From Emticicia sp031378345 (GTDB lineage: Bacteria; Bacteroidota; Bacteroidia; Cytophagales; Spirosomataceae), in NCBI GenBank assembly GCA_031378345.1, contig JANNDY010000088.1, positions 1-64,000 on the forward strand: a stretch of DNA of 64,000 bases. Reading direction: 5' to 3'. A program made the position numbers and the translations under genes. Under the pieces are notes generated by a model. It saw nothing but the letters and a program-made list of their open reading frames with translations. It ran no database searches and was not told where the DNA came from. Below, piece by piece: positions 52,202 to 61,490 of this stretch. Position 1 is the stretch's first letter, and the number at the start of each line of letters is the position of its first letter.

Positions 52202-53716
52202 TTATAATTTATTTGCTTTATAAACCTTAATCAGACCATCTGTTTCACTACTTACAACAATTAAACTTTGTTGAATTGGGCTTTTTGAAGCAGAAATAAA
52301 TAATACGCCTTCAGGAGCATCTCCCGTTGGAATCATTTTAATAAATACTGGAGAAGTAGGAATTGTTATGTCATAAATTGCAACTGCATCCACTCTTTCA
52401 AGACCAACATAAGCTACTAACTTGCTTCCTACTCGACCGATAACAACGGCTTCTGGCTCAATAGATTTATCATCACTACGAGTATCATCATAAACTCCAA
52501 ATTCTTTGGCTTTAATGTCTAATTCGTTTTTGCTGTCGAAAACAAGTTGACCAGAAGTGGCATTCCAAACCGAAAATGATCTTGCTCCAAAACTATAAAG
52601 TGTGTCATAATCACCATCGCCATCTTTGTCCCCAAGCGTGCTTGTTACATTCAATCTTCCCATTTGGGTATCTCCTTTCAAGGCATTTCCAGTAGGGAAA
52701 GCTGTTTCATCTAATTTGAGTGTGCTTACTCGTTTTACTTCTGCAAAACCTGTATATTCACGGGCATCACCTTCGTTGGCCGTAAATAAATAGGGCGTAC
52801 CGTTATAACTTATATAGGCAAGGGCATCTGGCATATAAGTACCAAATACTTTCCATGTATTGAATGAGCCGACTAAATTATCTCTATCGCTGACATCTGT
52901 TGCATTGGCTGCTACCGAATAATCTTTAAAACCAAGAGGCATAATTTTAGTAATAGTCCCTGTCGAAATATTGATTTCGGCAATAGCGTTGTTTTCCTGA
53001 AGAGTTACCCAAGCAGTTTTTGAGTCGTCTGAAACTGTGATATATTCTGGTTCAATATCTTTTACAAAATCTCTATTAGGACCAAAAACTCTGAAACCTT
53101 TACTTGTTAAATCAGCTAATTGACTTGAAAAAGCAGAGAAATTTACCGTTTTTACTGCATAATTGTTAGCTATATCAATAATTGAAACAGTTCCCTCGGG
53201 GTCGTTTGTATAAGAAGCATTTGGTTCGCCTTCGTTAGCTGATAAAATATATTTTCCATCTGGGCTAAAAGTAACCATATCTGGCAAAGCACCAACTGTT
53301 ATTACTTTTTCTTCGGCATAAGTCGAGGCATTGAAAACTACAATTTTACCCAAAGCTTGCTTATCAAGCGATTCGATGGCAACAGCAACTTTTCCGTTAT
53401 ATGCCGAAACACTATTTACATATCCGCCATAAGGGGCCATTTTTATTGAATGAATAACCGAAATCATGGCTGGATTAGAAAAATCAATCACATCAATTTT
53501 GTTTTCTTTACCATTATTGACGGCGAATAAACGATTGGTAATTGGGTCGAAAGTAGAGATTTCGGCTGCACCAAGTCCGCCTAAATTAATGGATGCGATT
53601 TCAGTATAAGAGCTTATGTCTTCATTTACTGTAAATTCCAAGGCTGGAATCTCTTCTTTATTACAACTAAACATTACAACAGCAATCACTGATGCTAAAA
53701 GGATAATTTTCTTCAT
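52202..53716 (-). CDS. Choice-of-anchor I family beta-propeller lipoprotein
   Basis: The 504-residue protein begins MKKIILLASVIAVVMFSC, a lipoprotein signal. The body is a YncE/phytase-like propeller: AAEISTFDPITNRLFAVNNG, GALPDMVTFSPDGKYILSAN, EPEYITVSDDSKTAWVTLQE, ending TGDAPEGVLFISASKSP. This matches the choice-of-anchor I family, related to secreted alkaline phosphatase-like and phytase-like propellers. It is likely surface-exposed. Neighbouring phosphatase and nuclease genes suggest a role in organic phosphate use, but no catalytic residues can be assigned. A promoter is visible just upstream. Confidence 0.8.
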   Translation of the reverse strand: MKKIILLASVIAVVMFSCNKEEIPALEFTVNEDISSYTEIASINLGGLGAAEISTFDPITNRLFAVNNGKENKIDVIDFSNPAMISVIHSIKMAPYGGYVNSVSAYNGKVAVAIESLDKQALGKIVVFNASTYAEEKVITVGALPDMVTFSPDGKYILSANEGEPNASYTNDPEGTVSIIDIANNYAVKTVNFSAFSSQLADLTSKGFRVFGPNRDFVKDIEPEYITVSDDSKTAWVTLQENNAIAEINISTGTITKIMPLGFKDYSVAANATDVSDRDNLVGSFNTWKVFGTYMPDALAYISYNGTPYLFTANEGDAREYTGFAEVKRVSTLKLDETAFPTGNALKGDTQMGRLNVTSTLGDKDGDGDYDTLYSFGARSFSVWNATSGQLVFDSKNELDIKAKEFGVYDDTRSDDKSIEPEAVVIGRVGSKLVAYVGLERVDAVAIYDITIPTSPVFIKMIPTGDAPEGVLFISASKSPIQQSLIVVSSETDGLIKVYKANKL

Positions 53717-53735
53717 TCTAATTTGGTTTTTTTTG

Positions 53736-53763
53736 CAAAATTAGAGGAAGCATATTAGCTCAA
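53736..53763 (-). promoter_or_regulatory. Promoter of the choice-of-anchor I gene
   Basis: TAATTTTG on the minus strand (complement of 53736-53743) matches TAnnTTTG, with TTG (complement of 53761-53763) 17 bases upstream as a partial -33 element. It lies about 20 bases before the start codon. Confidence 0.5.
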
Positions 53764-53950
53764 TATTAACCTAAAATCATTAAATTGTTACTGTGAAATG
53801 AAAAATTCCATGAAGTATTTACAGTAAATTAATACGTATATCTTTTAATATCTTAAGGTTTTCTGTTAAAGTAGTACTATTTTCTTTCTTTTAATTTTTT
53901 TCGTAACAATTATTTAAAACTGTCTTAACTGTTATTTACTTTTACTTTAA

Positions 53951-53958
53951 TATTTTTG
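53951..53958 (+). promoter_or_regulatory. -7 promoter element before the nuclease gene
   Basis: TATTTTTG matches TAnnTTTG and lies 25 bases before the start at 53983. The 266-base divergent gap to the choice-of-anchor I gene holds this and the minus promoter at 53736, and no other clear feature. Confidence 0.45.
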
Positions 53959-53982
53959 AGGTCAAATTAAAAATGATTTTTT

Positions 53983-56778
53983 ATGAAAAAAAATTACGCA
54001 CCCATCAGTCTTAGAACAATTATCTATTGTACACTTTTCTTGATGCTTAATTTAGCATCTCAGGCTCAAATCGTACTGACAGGTACAAACTACATACAAA
54101 CATTTGATGGCATTGGCTCAGGTTTACCAGCAGGCTGGACAGTAAGAACAGGTTCAAACGCAAGCTCGTTAGGTACGGCAGGAACACTCGTAACTGCTCA
54201 TACTTCTTGGTCAAATTCTACTGGAAATTTCAGAAACTGTGGCTCAAATGAAGGAGCAAATGACGCTGCAAATACCGACAGAGCTTTGGCGATTCGCCAG
54301 ACAAGTGCATTTGGAGATGCTGGTGGGGCTTTTTTAGCTCAAATTTCAAACACTACTGGTATTTCGAACCTTCAACTTTCATTCAAATTACAATCTTTAG
54401 ATGCTTCAAGTCCACGAACTACAACTTGGTTGGTTCAGTGGGCAATTGGAGCTACGCCAACGAGTTTTACTACATTAACCACAAGTCCAGCTACAACCAC
54501 AACGGGAAGTAGTGCTTCCTCAAATGTAAGTATCACAGCAACTTTGCCAAATACAGTCGATAACCAAGCAGATAATCTTTGGATTAGAATTGTAACTTTA
54601 AGTGCTTCGACAGGCTCTGGAAATAGACCAACTTCGGGTATTGATGATTTTTCTTTGACTTATACTCCAGCTAATACCACGAATCCAACAATCACAACTT
54701 CTGGTAGTTTATTACCTTTTGCAACGATTGAAAATACACCCTCTGCGACCCAGACCTATAATGTGTCGGGAACAAATTTGACCAACGATATTATAATAAC
54801 GCCTCCTGTAAATTTTGAAATAAGTCTTGCTTCATCGAGTGGTTTTGTTCAAAATCCAACGACTATTTCCCTTACTCAAAGCGGCGGAAATGTAGTTTCA
54901 ACTCCTATCTTCGTCCGTTTAATTGGTACTCCTATTGGAACTTTCAACGGAAATATTTCGCATACAAGCACAGGAGCAACTAATACAAATGTGGCGGTAT
55001 CAGGTTCAGTCAATCCATCTTTAAGCAATCCAACACCAATAAGTACGGCTCGTACACTGACACAAGGCACTACTGTAACTGTTGCTGGAAGAGTTACAGT
55101 TGCCCAACAGTTTGGTGGCTTGCAGATTTTTATTCAGGATGTTACTGGTGGTATTTCGATTTTTAGAAACACAGGAAATATAGTGCAAGAAAATGGCTTA
55201 GTCTTGGGCGATTCGGTACAAGTACAAGGTGTTTTGGGCAATTTTAATCAATTGATTCAAGTAACTGTCACTCAAATAAACAAGGTAGTTACGACACCTA
55301 TTATTCCTGCTCCAAAACTGATACTTTCAACTCAAATGCTTGCTAACGAAGGGCAATTGGTGAGAATCAATGATTTGAATATTCCAGGAATTCTTTCGAT
55401 AGCTGGGCAAACTAACTATACGTTTTTGCCGATTCAAGTTCGGATTACAAATCAAACAAATACGGCTGGATATGCCAATCCTTTGGTAGGAACAGCTCTG
55501 GTGGCAGGAACTGGTTACGCCATCGGAATTGCAGGACGCTTCAATACTTCGGCTCAACTTTTGCCTCGATTAGTAGCAGATATTGTTCGAACAGGCGACC
55601 CAGCACCGGGCAGCACCGATGATACTTTTGCAGGTGAAACAACTTTAGATGTGGCTTGTTGGAATATTGAGTGGTTTGGCTCAACTGGTTTTGGGCCAAC
55701 AAACGAAGCACTTCAAAACACAAATGCCAAAACTGTTATCAAAACTATCAATGCTGATATATATAATTTGAATGAAATTTCAAGTTTAACAGCGTTCAAT
55801 ACTTTGGTTTCGGAGTTAAATACCGAAGGTTTTGCCTACACTGGCGTTTGTAGTTCGAGGCTTTCAAATAATGATAATACTGGTGGGCAAAGGGTATGTT
55901 TTGTTTATAAAACTGCTCTTTTTAGCAATGTCGTTACCAAACATATTTTTGAAACCCTTGATGATAGTTTAGATGCAAATCAAACAGTAAATCTTTTGCA
56001 ATTTTATCCTGATGCTGACAAAACACGCTTTTGGGCATCTGGAAGACTGCCTTTTGCATTGACTGCTGATGTAAATATTCCGAATAGTCCGAGCAAAAGA
56101 ATGATGTTTGTAGGAATTCATGGAAGGGCAAATACTGGTACAACTCCTGCCGAAGCATTGAGCAGATACAATATGAGAAAATTTGATGTTGAAGCTTTGA
56201 AAGACACTTTGGATGCTCAATTTCCGACCCAAGCTTTTATAATTTTGGGGGATTATAATGATGATGTTGATTTTACGGTGGCTACAACGGCAGGTATTCC
56301 AAACAATGAAACAAGTTTTGTGGCATATAATAATGACCCAACTCGCTACCTTATGCACACAAGAGTTTTAAGTGATGCAGGTCTGAAAAGCACCGTAGGT
56401 TTTTCGGATATGATTGACCATTTGAGTTCTTCAAACGAACTGACTACCGAATTTGTAACTAATTCGGCAAGAGTTGGCACACCAGAATCGTATGTGGCAA
56501 GCTATGGCACTACAACTTCCGACCATTATCCTGTGATGGCAAGGTTCAATTTGAATGGAAATTGTATCAATGATAGAATAGTAACGGCAAATATAAATGT
56601 TAGTGGTTTGACAAAAATAGAAGCAGGAAACTCAATTACAGCAACCAATAAAATTTCAAACGGAGCAAAAGCTACTTATGATGCACAGAAATTTATTATT
56701 TTAAATGCAGGTTTTGAAATTGATTCTGCTGGAAATACAGTTTTCAAAACACAATTAGATGGCTGCGGAGGGTTGTGA
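53983..56778 (+). CDS. Secreted multidomain endonuclease/exonuclease/phosphatase protein
   Basis: The 931-residue protein has a signal peptide (about 1-29), an N-terminal beta-rich domain (about 35-230), an Ig-like repeat (about 235-345), an OB-fold-like domain (about 350-540, VTVAGRVTVAQQFGGLQIFI) and an EEP-family catalytic domain (about 555-865). The EEP domain shows DVACWNIEWFG, YNLNEISSL, FIILGDYNDDVDFT and TSDHYPVMARF, the conserved Asn, Glu, Asp and Asp-His residues. A C-terminal domain of about 60 residues (NISGLTKIEAGNS-like, 3-coathanger type) is probably for surface display or secretion. It should degrade extracellular nucleic acids or phosphodiesters, yielding phosphate and nucleosides. 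A terminator follows. Confidence 0.85.
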   Translation: MKKNYAPISLRTIIYCTLFLMLNLASQAQIVLTGTNYIQTFDGIGSGLPAGWTVRTGSNASSLGTAGTLVTAHTSWSNSTGNFRNCGSNEGANDAANTDRALAIRQTSAFGDAGGAFLAQISNTTGISNLQLSFKLQSLDASSPRTTTWLVQWAIGATPTSFTTLTTSPATTTTGSSASSNVSITATLPNTVDNQADNLWIRIVTLSASTGSGNRPTSGIDDFSLTYTPANTTNPTITTSGSLLPFATIENTPSATQTYNVSGTNLTNDIIITPPVNFEISLASSSGFVQNPTTISLTQSGGNVVSTPIFVRLIGTPIGTFNGNISHTSTGATNTNVAVSGSVNPSLSNPTPISTARTLTQGTTVTVAGRVTVAQQFGGLQIFIQDVTGGISIFRNTGNIVQENGLVLGDSVQVQGVLGNFNQLIQVTVTQINKVVTTPIIPAPKLILSTQMLANEGQLVRINDLNIPGILSIAGQTNYTFLPIQVRITNQTNTAGYANPLVGTALVAGTGYAIGIAGRFNTSAQLLPRLVADIVRTGDPAPGSTDDTFAGETTLDVACWNIEWFGSTGFGPTNEALQNTNAKTVIKTINADIYNLNEISSLTAFNTLVSELNTEGFAYTGVCSSRLSNNDNTGGQRVCFVYKTALFSNVVTKHIFETLDDSLDANQTVNLLQFYPDADKTRFWASGRLPFALTADVNIPNSPSKRMMFVGIHGRANTGTTPAEALSRYNMRKFDVEALKDTLDAQFPTQAFIILGDYNDDVDFTVATTAGIPNNETSFVAYNNDPTRYLMHTRVLSDAGLKSTVGFSDMIDHLSSSNELTTEFVTNSARVGTPESYVASYGTTTSDHYPVMARFNLNGNCINDRIVTANINVSGLTKIEAGNSITATNKISNGAKATYDAQKFIILNAGFEIDSAGNTVFKTQLDGCGGL

Positions 56779-56801
56779 ATTTGAATAAAATTTAATTACC
56801 A

Positions 56802-56831
56802 AAAAAGGGTAGCCCGATAGCTACCCTTTTT
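56802..56831. terminator. Bidirectional terminator
   Basis: AAAAAGGGTAGC (56802-56813) pairs perfectly with GCTACCCTTTTT (56820-56831) around a 6-base loop. It serves the nuclease gene (plus) and the convergent gene ending at 56852 (minus). Confidence 0.85.
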
Positions 56832-56851
56832 AGTTCTTTAAAGAAAATATT

Positions 56852-57658
56852 TCATAAAAAACGATTAACTTTTTCAATCCATCTTTCGCAGTTTTCATTA
56901 TAAATCAGACGGTATTTTGCTATGAAATATTGGTATTTTTCTTGAAATTCTGTTGTCATCTTTTTGTTGAAAGATTTATCACGAAAAACACATTCAAAAT
57001 TATTTATACTTCCCACCAAAAGCTTGAAATCTTTACTCAAATCAGTATCATATTCAAAATAAAAAGATTCATTCTGAATAAACTCCATAGCCGTTTGATT
57101 AATTGCCAAACCCTTCGCCAACCAATCATTTTCTCTACAAAAACCTTCATAATTAAAGAAAAACCCATTAAAAATACCTTTTCGGCTACTTTGAGATTCG
57201 TTTACATGAAACAAATATTGACTTGGCTCAGTAATTTCTAAGTGAAATTTGGGGAGGTTAATTTTACTCAGCCAATTGTCTAAATTCAATGGTTGATTTG
57301 AGTCAAGGAAGTAATCAAAAATAAATGACGAGCCAGAATAATTAATCAATAACGCCACATGAAAACCCCATGAAAGAAAACCATTTGCTGAAATACCATT
57401 TGGGTCAGGTAGTTTGACAGATTGATTCGAGCACTCATCAATTCGGCAAGGGGCAAAAATCCAAATCTTTTTGTGCAAAATATTATATTGATTGAGTACC
57501 AAAGAACCAAAATGGACTAAATTATGGCAATTTCCTTGTGGGTATTTATAAATGGAGCCGAGGTAAATTTTTAATTCTTCAAAGTATATTTGAATATATT
57601 CTGACTTATCAGAATGGATGATTTTATTATCAATAAAAATCATTTCGCTGCATTTCAT
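56852..57658 (-). CDS. Papain-fold protein-glutaminase-like deamidase (putative)
   Basis: The 268-residue protein has no signal peptide. Its middle part resembles protein-glutaminase domains: GNCHNLVHFGSLVL with C44, SWGFHVALLINY with H100 and SFIFDYFLDSNQPLNLDNWL with D115. That gives a plausible Cys-His-Asp triad in the right order and spacing. Such enzymes deamidate protein glutamines; some act as toxins or effectors. The C-terminal half (about 160-268) is unrecognised. It stands alone between the nuclease and phosphonate genes. The match is by motif only, so the activity is tentative. Confidence 0.45.
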   Translation of the reverse strand: MKCSEMIFIDNKIIHSDKSEYIQIYFEELKIYLGSIYKYPQGNCHNLVHFGSLVLNQYNILHKKIWIFAPCRIDECSNQSVKLPDPNGISANGFLSWGFHVALLINYSGSSFIFDYFLDSNQPLNLDNWLSKINLPKFHLEITEPSQYLFHVNESQSSRKGIFNGFFFNYEGFCRENDWLAKGLAINQTAMEFIQNESFYFEYDTDLSKDFKLLVGSINNFECVFRDKSFNKKMTTEFQEKYQYFIAKYRLIYNENCERWIEKVNRFL

Positions 57659-57887
57659 GGAGAATTTTTTTTACAAAAATAATACTCTTAAACGCCTTTC
57701 AATGCCATTTTAGATTATGAATTTATGATGAATTTGTTAAGAAAAATTCCATTTTATCTTAATTTTGAATCAATTAATTGTTAAGAAATCTACGCAAAAA
57801 TTAAGTTTTAGTTAATTTCGATGTAAACCAAAACTATATTTAGAATTTACCATTTTCTTTGTTAATTGAATTTAAAAAAAAACAATA

Positions 57888-58637
57888 ATGTTTGAATCTA
57901 ATAAAATCAAATTAGTCGTTTTTGATATGGCAGGAACGACAGTCCAAGACAAAAAAGAAGTCGAAACTTGCTTTGCAAAAGCCTGTAAAGAAACAAACTT
58001 AGTCGTTTCGGAAGAAAGAATTTTAGCTTTACAAGGCTATTCTAAAATCGAAGTTTTTAAGCTCCTTTGGGAAGAACGAATTGGGCAAACTCACCCCGAA
58101 TATGAAGAAAATGTGGTCTATTCTTATGACTATTTCAGAATGATTTTGGAAGACCATTACAAAGCAAACGATATTTTACCAACCGAAGGATGTTTGGAAA
58201 CATTTGCTTTTTTACGTGAAAACGAAATAAAAATAGCACTTACAACAGGTTTTTATAGAAAAGTAACCAATATTATTCTTGAAAAATTGGGTTGGCTCGA
58301 AGGCTTAGAATATAATTATGTAAACACTTCGGGCAAATCAATCATTGATGTATCTATCGCCAGCGACGAAGTGCAGAAAGGCCGCCCTGAGCCATACATG
58401 ATACAAAAAGCTTTGAAATTATTGGGCATAAAAGACCCTTTTGATGTGATAAATATCGGCGATACTCCTTCTGATATCAAATCTGGTGTACGGGCAGGTT
58501 GCCGACTTTCGCTTGGCGTAACAAATGGCACGCATACGCATGAGCAATTAAGGTTTTTGAGAAACGATGGTCTTCTCGAATCGGTCAATGGTTTGATTAC
58601 TGTTATTCAAAATATAGGCGTTTTTAGTGAAGTATAA
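57888..58637 (+). CDS. Phosphonatase-like HAD hydrolase
   Basis: The 249-residue HAD protein has the nucleophile motif LVVFDMAGTTVQDKKEV, cap region YSKIEVFKLLWEERIG, motif II IALTTGFYRK, then a Lys in VQKGRPEPYMIQKALKLLGI and motif IV NIGDTPSDIKSGVRAGC. FDMAGTTV is typical of PhnX and its TIGR03351 phosphonatase-like relatives. These are found with aminoethylphosphonate genes and probably hydrolyse phosphonoacetaldehyde or a related compound. It ends exactly where the FAD oxidoreductase begins (58638), so the two are co-translated. Confidence 0.82.
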   Translation: MFESNKIKLVVFDMAGTTVQDKKEVETCFAKACKETNLVVSEERILALQGYSKIEVFKLLWEERIGQTHPEYEENVVYSYDYFRMILEDHYKANDILPTEGCLETFAFLRENEIKIALTTGFYRKVTNIILEKLGWLEGLEYNYVNTSGKSIIDVSIASDEVQKGRPEPYMIQKALKLLGIKDPFDVINIGDTPSDIKSGVRAGCRLSLGVTNGTHTHEQLRFLRNDGLLESVNGLITVIQNIGVFSEV

Positions 58638-59783
58638 ATGAAAAAATTTGATTTAATAATCGTTGGTGCTGGAATCCTCGGAACAGCCCACGCCCATCAA
58701 GCTGCCAAGCAAGGGCTAAAAGTCTTAATCTTAGAAAAAGACAATTTCCCCATTGGCTCAACCGTACGAAATTTCGGGCAAGTTGTGCCATCGGGCATGG
58801 CAGGCAAATGGTTTGATTATGGTTTAAAATCCTTAGAAATTTATCAAGATATACAACAAAAAATTGACATCTCAGTTAGAAAAAATGGCAGTATTTATAT
58901 CGCATCAGATGAAGACGAGTGGCTATTGGCAAACGAACTTTACAGCCATCACCAACGCACGAATTACCTTTGTAATTTGCTCTCCAAAAGGCAGTGTTTG
59001 GAAATGTATCCTGAACTAAAACCAGATTACGTCAGAGGAGCAATTTATTTTCCTGAAGAAATAAGTGTTGAGCCTAATCTACTGATTTATAGAGCTTTAG
59101 CTTATTTAAAAGAACAAATAAACGTAATTTATCAATCAAATACTACTGTAATTTCATGTGAAGAAAAACAGAATGAAGTTGAAATCAGAACTGCATCAAA
59201 TGAGAAAGTTTTAGCTTCAAAAATATTGATTTGTTGTGGTTATACATTCAATGTTTTGTATCCTAAAGTATTTGAAAATAGTGGTTTGATTGTTAGTAAA
59301 TTACAAATGCTTCAAACGATTCCGATGAATTATGTTTCATTGGCAGGGAATATTCTAACAGGTTTGTCAATTCGAAGATATGAGTCTTTTGAAGCTATGC
59401 CATCATATAAGAATATTACAACTCCGGAGCATTACAAAGAACTCAAAAAATGGGGTATTCATATACTTTTCAAGCAAGCAATTGATGGCTCAATCATCAT
59501 TGGGGATTCGCACGAATACGCACCTGTGGGCAAAACCGACGAATTGGGTTTTGATACAAAAGAATTAATTGATGACCTAATTTTGAAAGAAGCTCAACGA
59601 ATTGTGCATTTTCCTGTAAAGAAAATTGCACGAAAATGGGCTGGATTCTACGCACAACATCCTGACGAAATTTTTGAATATAACATTTCTCCAAATATCC
59701 ATATTTGCACAGGAATCGGTGGTAAAGGCATGACTTCGAGTTTTGGCTTTGCAGAACAAAATTTAAATAAATTTTGCCTTTAA
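58638..59783 (+). CDS. FAD-dependent oxidoreductase, phosphonate-associated (TIGR03364 type)
   Basis: The 381-residue DAO-family protein has an N-terminal Rossmann motif (DLIIVGAGILGTAHAHQAAK), TVRNFGQVVPSGMAGKWFDY, and a C-terminal FAD loop (HICTGIGGKGMTSSFGFAEQ). The early NFGQVxPSG block is typical of the TIGR03364 group found beside phosphonatase-like hydrolases; related PhnY*-type or PbfD-like enzymes oxidise aminophosphonates. It probably oxidatively deaminates an aminoalkylphosphonate to give the substrate of the hydrolase upstream. Its last 21 bases overlap the convergent DUF5690 gene. Confidence 0.83.
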   Translation: MKKFDLIIVGAGILGTAHAHQAAKQGLKVLILEKDNFPIGSTVRNFGQVVPSGMAGKWFDYGLKSLEIYQDIQQKIDISVRKNGSIYIASDEDEWLLANELYSHHQRTNYLCNLLSKRQCLEMYPELKPDYVRGAIYFPEEISVEPNLLIYRALAYLKEQINVIYQSNTTVISCEEKQNEVEIRTASNEKVLASKILICCGYTFNVLYPKVFENSGLIVSKLQMLQTIPMNYVSLAGNILTGLSIRRYESFEAMPSYKNITTPEHYKELKKWGIHILFKQAIDGSIIIGDSHEYAPVGKTDELGFDTKELIDDLILKEAQRIVHFPVKKIARKWAGFYAQHPDEIFEYNISPNIHICTGIGGKGMTSSFGFAEQNLNKFCL

Positions 59784-61052
59784 TTGTGCCTTTTCTTGCT
59801 GTTTTTGACTAAAAAACCAAACTGACATTAACCACAAAAGCAAACTTATTCCAAAAATCAAGTAACTTAACTGAATTAAGATATTTACTAAACTTAATTC
59901 TTTCATAAAAAGCTCTTTGTAAAACAACAATAGCACACTGCCCAAATAGCCCATCGAGTCGCAGATATAAACAAAGAAACCCGCATTTGCATTAAGTTTA
60001 AATACAGCTATAAAACGCTCAAAATAGAGTGTTTGAATCAATAAATAGGGCAAAAAGAAAGAGATTCCAAGCAAAATCATCCAAAGATAAGCAGAAACAT
60101 TACCTTGCTGAAAAAGCCAAGTGCTGAATCCGCAGGCAAAAATTCCGAGCAAAATCAAGGCTTGAATATACAGAAATGCTTTTGAGTTTTCTTTGACAAA
60201 ACCAACACTTATAAGCAAAAGCAAAACAAAAAAACCAATTAACATTTCGGTTTGAGCAAAAGTATTTTTATCGAAATGCACATTCAAATTTTTCCAAATT
60301 TCGACAGAAAAATTATCTCTAAAATCTCGAATGGTAGTCAGCATCATATAAATCAGCACTACGGCCACAAATCCTACCGAAAACTCTTTCAAGAGCATTT
60401 TTTTTTCAGATTTTAGCATTGGCTTTCGTTTTTTTCTTAGTAATAAATCCTGAGTTGTAGGTGCAGGAATTTTAGAAAGCATCCATACAAAGAAACCAAA
60501 AAATGGCAGAAATATGAGTCCAATTAATGCGGGCATTTGAAATTCAGAAATATCACTTAAATCCTTGATAGTCAGGTAGATAGTTTTGAGAATCCCCGAA
60601 CCCATCACCAAATTTATGCTTAGCCCAATAGATATAAATTCGGTGATTTTTCGTCCCTCTAGAAAACTAAAAATCACTCCCCAAACCATTCCCAAAGGCA
60701 AACCATTGAGAAACATAAAAACCCAATTATAAGGAAACGGAACTAAACCAAACATTACCAAAGCAAATTCTGAAATGACTATTAAGCTGATTATCAGCAA
60801 GATACGTTTATTTGGTTGTAGCTCTGAAATTACTTTTATGCCCAAAAACTTTGAAAGCATATACCCTAAAACTTGCGTAATTATTAGCAATGTTTTGTAG
60901 CTTAAACCAAATAAATAATAACCTTCATATAGACCCGTATTGAATGGCTTTCTGAACGCATACATACAAAAATACGTACCGAAGGCAGCTATTATGCACC
61001 AAAAAATTAAGAAAAATTGGTTTTTAAAAAAATAATTTAGCGAGTATTTCAT
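59763..61052 (-). CDS. DUF5690-type 12-TM membrane protein, putative MFS-like transporter
   Basis: The 429-residue protein is almost all membrane helices (about 12) with FGTYFCMYAFRKPFNTGLYE near the start, a block like the phosphoglycerate/hexose-phosphate transporter branch of the MFS (GMYAFRKPF). A central cytoplasmic loop holds KIPAPTTQDLLLRKKRKPML, and GMVWGVIFSFLEGR is a family-typical helix. It resembles DUF5690 proteins of Bacteroidota. Location beside phosphonate genes suggests import of an organophosphorus compound. It overlaps the FAD oxidoreductase 3' end by 21 bases, so the two transcripts converge through each other. Confidence 0.72.
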   Translation of the reverse strand: MKYSLNYFFKNQFFLIFWCIIAAFGTYFCMYAFRKPFNTGLYEGYYLFGLSYKTLLIITQVLGYMLSKFLGIKVISELQPNKRILLIISLIVISEFALVMFGLVPFPYNWVFMFLNGLPLGMVWGVIFSFLEGRKITEFISIGLSINLVMGSGILKTIYLTIKDLSDISEFQMPALIGLIFLPFFGFFVWMLSKIPAPTTQDLLLRKKRKPMLKSEKKMLLKEFSVGFVAVVLIYMMLTTIRDFRDNFSVEIWKNLNVHFDKNTFAQTEMLIGFFVLLLLISVGFVKENSKAFLYIQALILLGIFACGFSTWLFQQGNVSAYLWMILLGISFFLPYLLIQTLYFERFIAVFKLNANAGFFVYICDSMGYLGSVLLLFYKELFMKELSLVNILIQLSYLIFGISLLLWLMSVWFFSQKQQEKAQLKAKFI

Positions 61053-61490
61053 GAAGTTTGTCTTTTATTACAAAGAAAGAACTTCAATGTTACTTAGACT
61101 TAAAGCCTTGATTAACAAATGGTTAATTAAGTCAGAACAATTTTACGGAACTATAAAGATACTGTTGCAGAGTCAAAAATAGGCCACGGATGACACGGAC
61201 GGTTCGCCGTAGCGATACAAAAAGTAGCACAGATTTTCACAGATTTATTTAAAAAAAATCCGTGAAAATCTGTTGTTGAACATCTATGATATCTATGTCC
61301 CAGTGTTTGCGACAATAAGTTTATAGTTCCGTTAACAATTCTTAATTACACCCATTCAATCCTTTGTTTAGCTGTAAAAATTATTTTTTTCAAGATTTTT
61401 TTGAACGAGTTACCTTAAAATAAATATTGGGCGAAATATTATTTTTTTCTGAATAAGTTTTCTACATTTCTGAAAAATACATGAAAACTA
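61053..61490. other. Intergenic region with a dispersed-repeat-like palindrome
   Basis: In this 438-bp gap the arms CAGATTTTCACAGATTT (61230-61246) and AAATCCGTGAAAATCTG (61256-61272) pair at 16 of 17 positions around a 9-base loop. The preceding GGCCACGGATGACACGGAC and a GC-rich GGTTCGCCGTAGCG stretch are the kind of text seen in dispersed Bacteroidota repeats. The rest is AT-rich and contains no gene I can support. A promoter for the gene at 61491 must lie in 61320-61480, but I see no clear TAnnTTTG. Confidence 0.55.
61230..61272. repeat. Palindromic repeat (16/17-bp stem)
   Basis: A near-perfect hairpin with 17-base arms and a 9-base loop, flanked by GC-richer text. It is probably one copy of a genome-wide dispersed repeat. 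No other copy occurs in the window. Confidence 0.55.

Noticed and set aside
61230..61272. CRISPR-like or transposon-end interpretation of the palindrome
   Set aside because: Only one copy is present, with no spacer periodicity and no transposase nearby. A dispersed intergenic repeat is the simpler reading.
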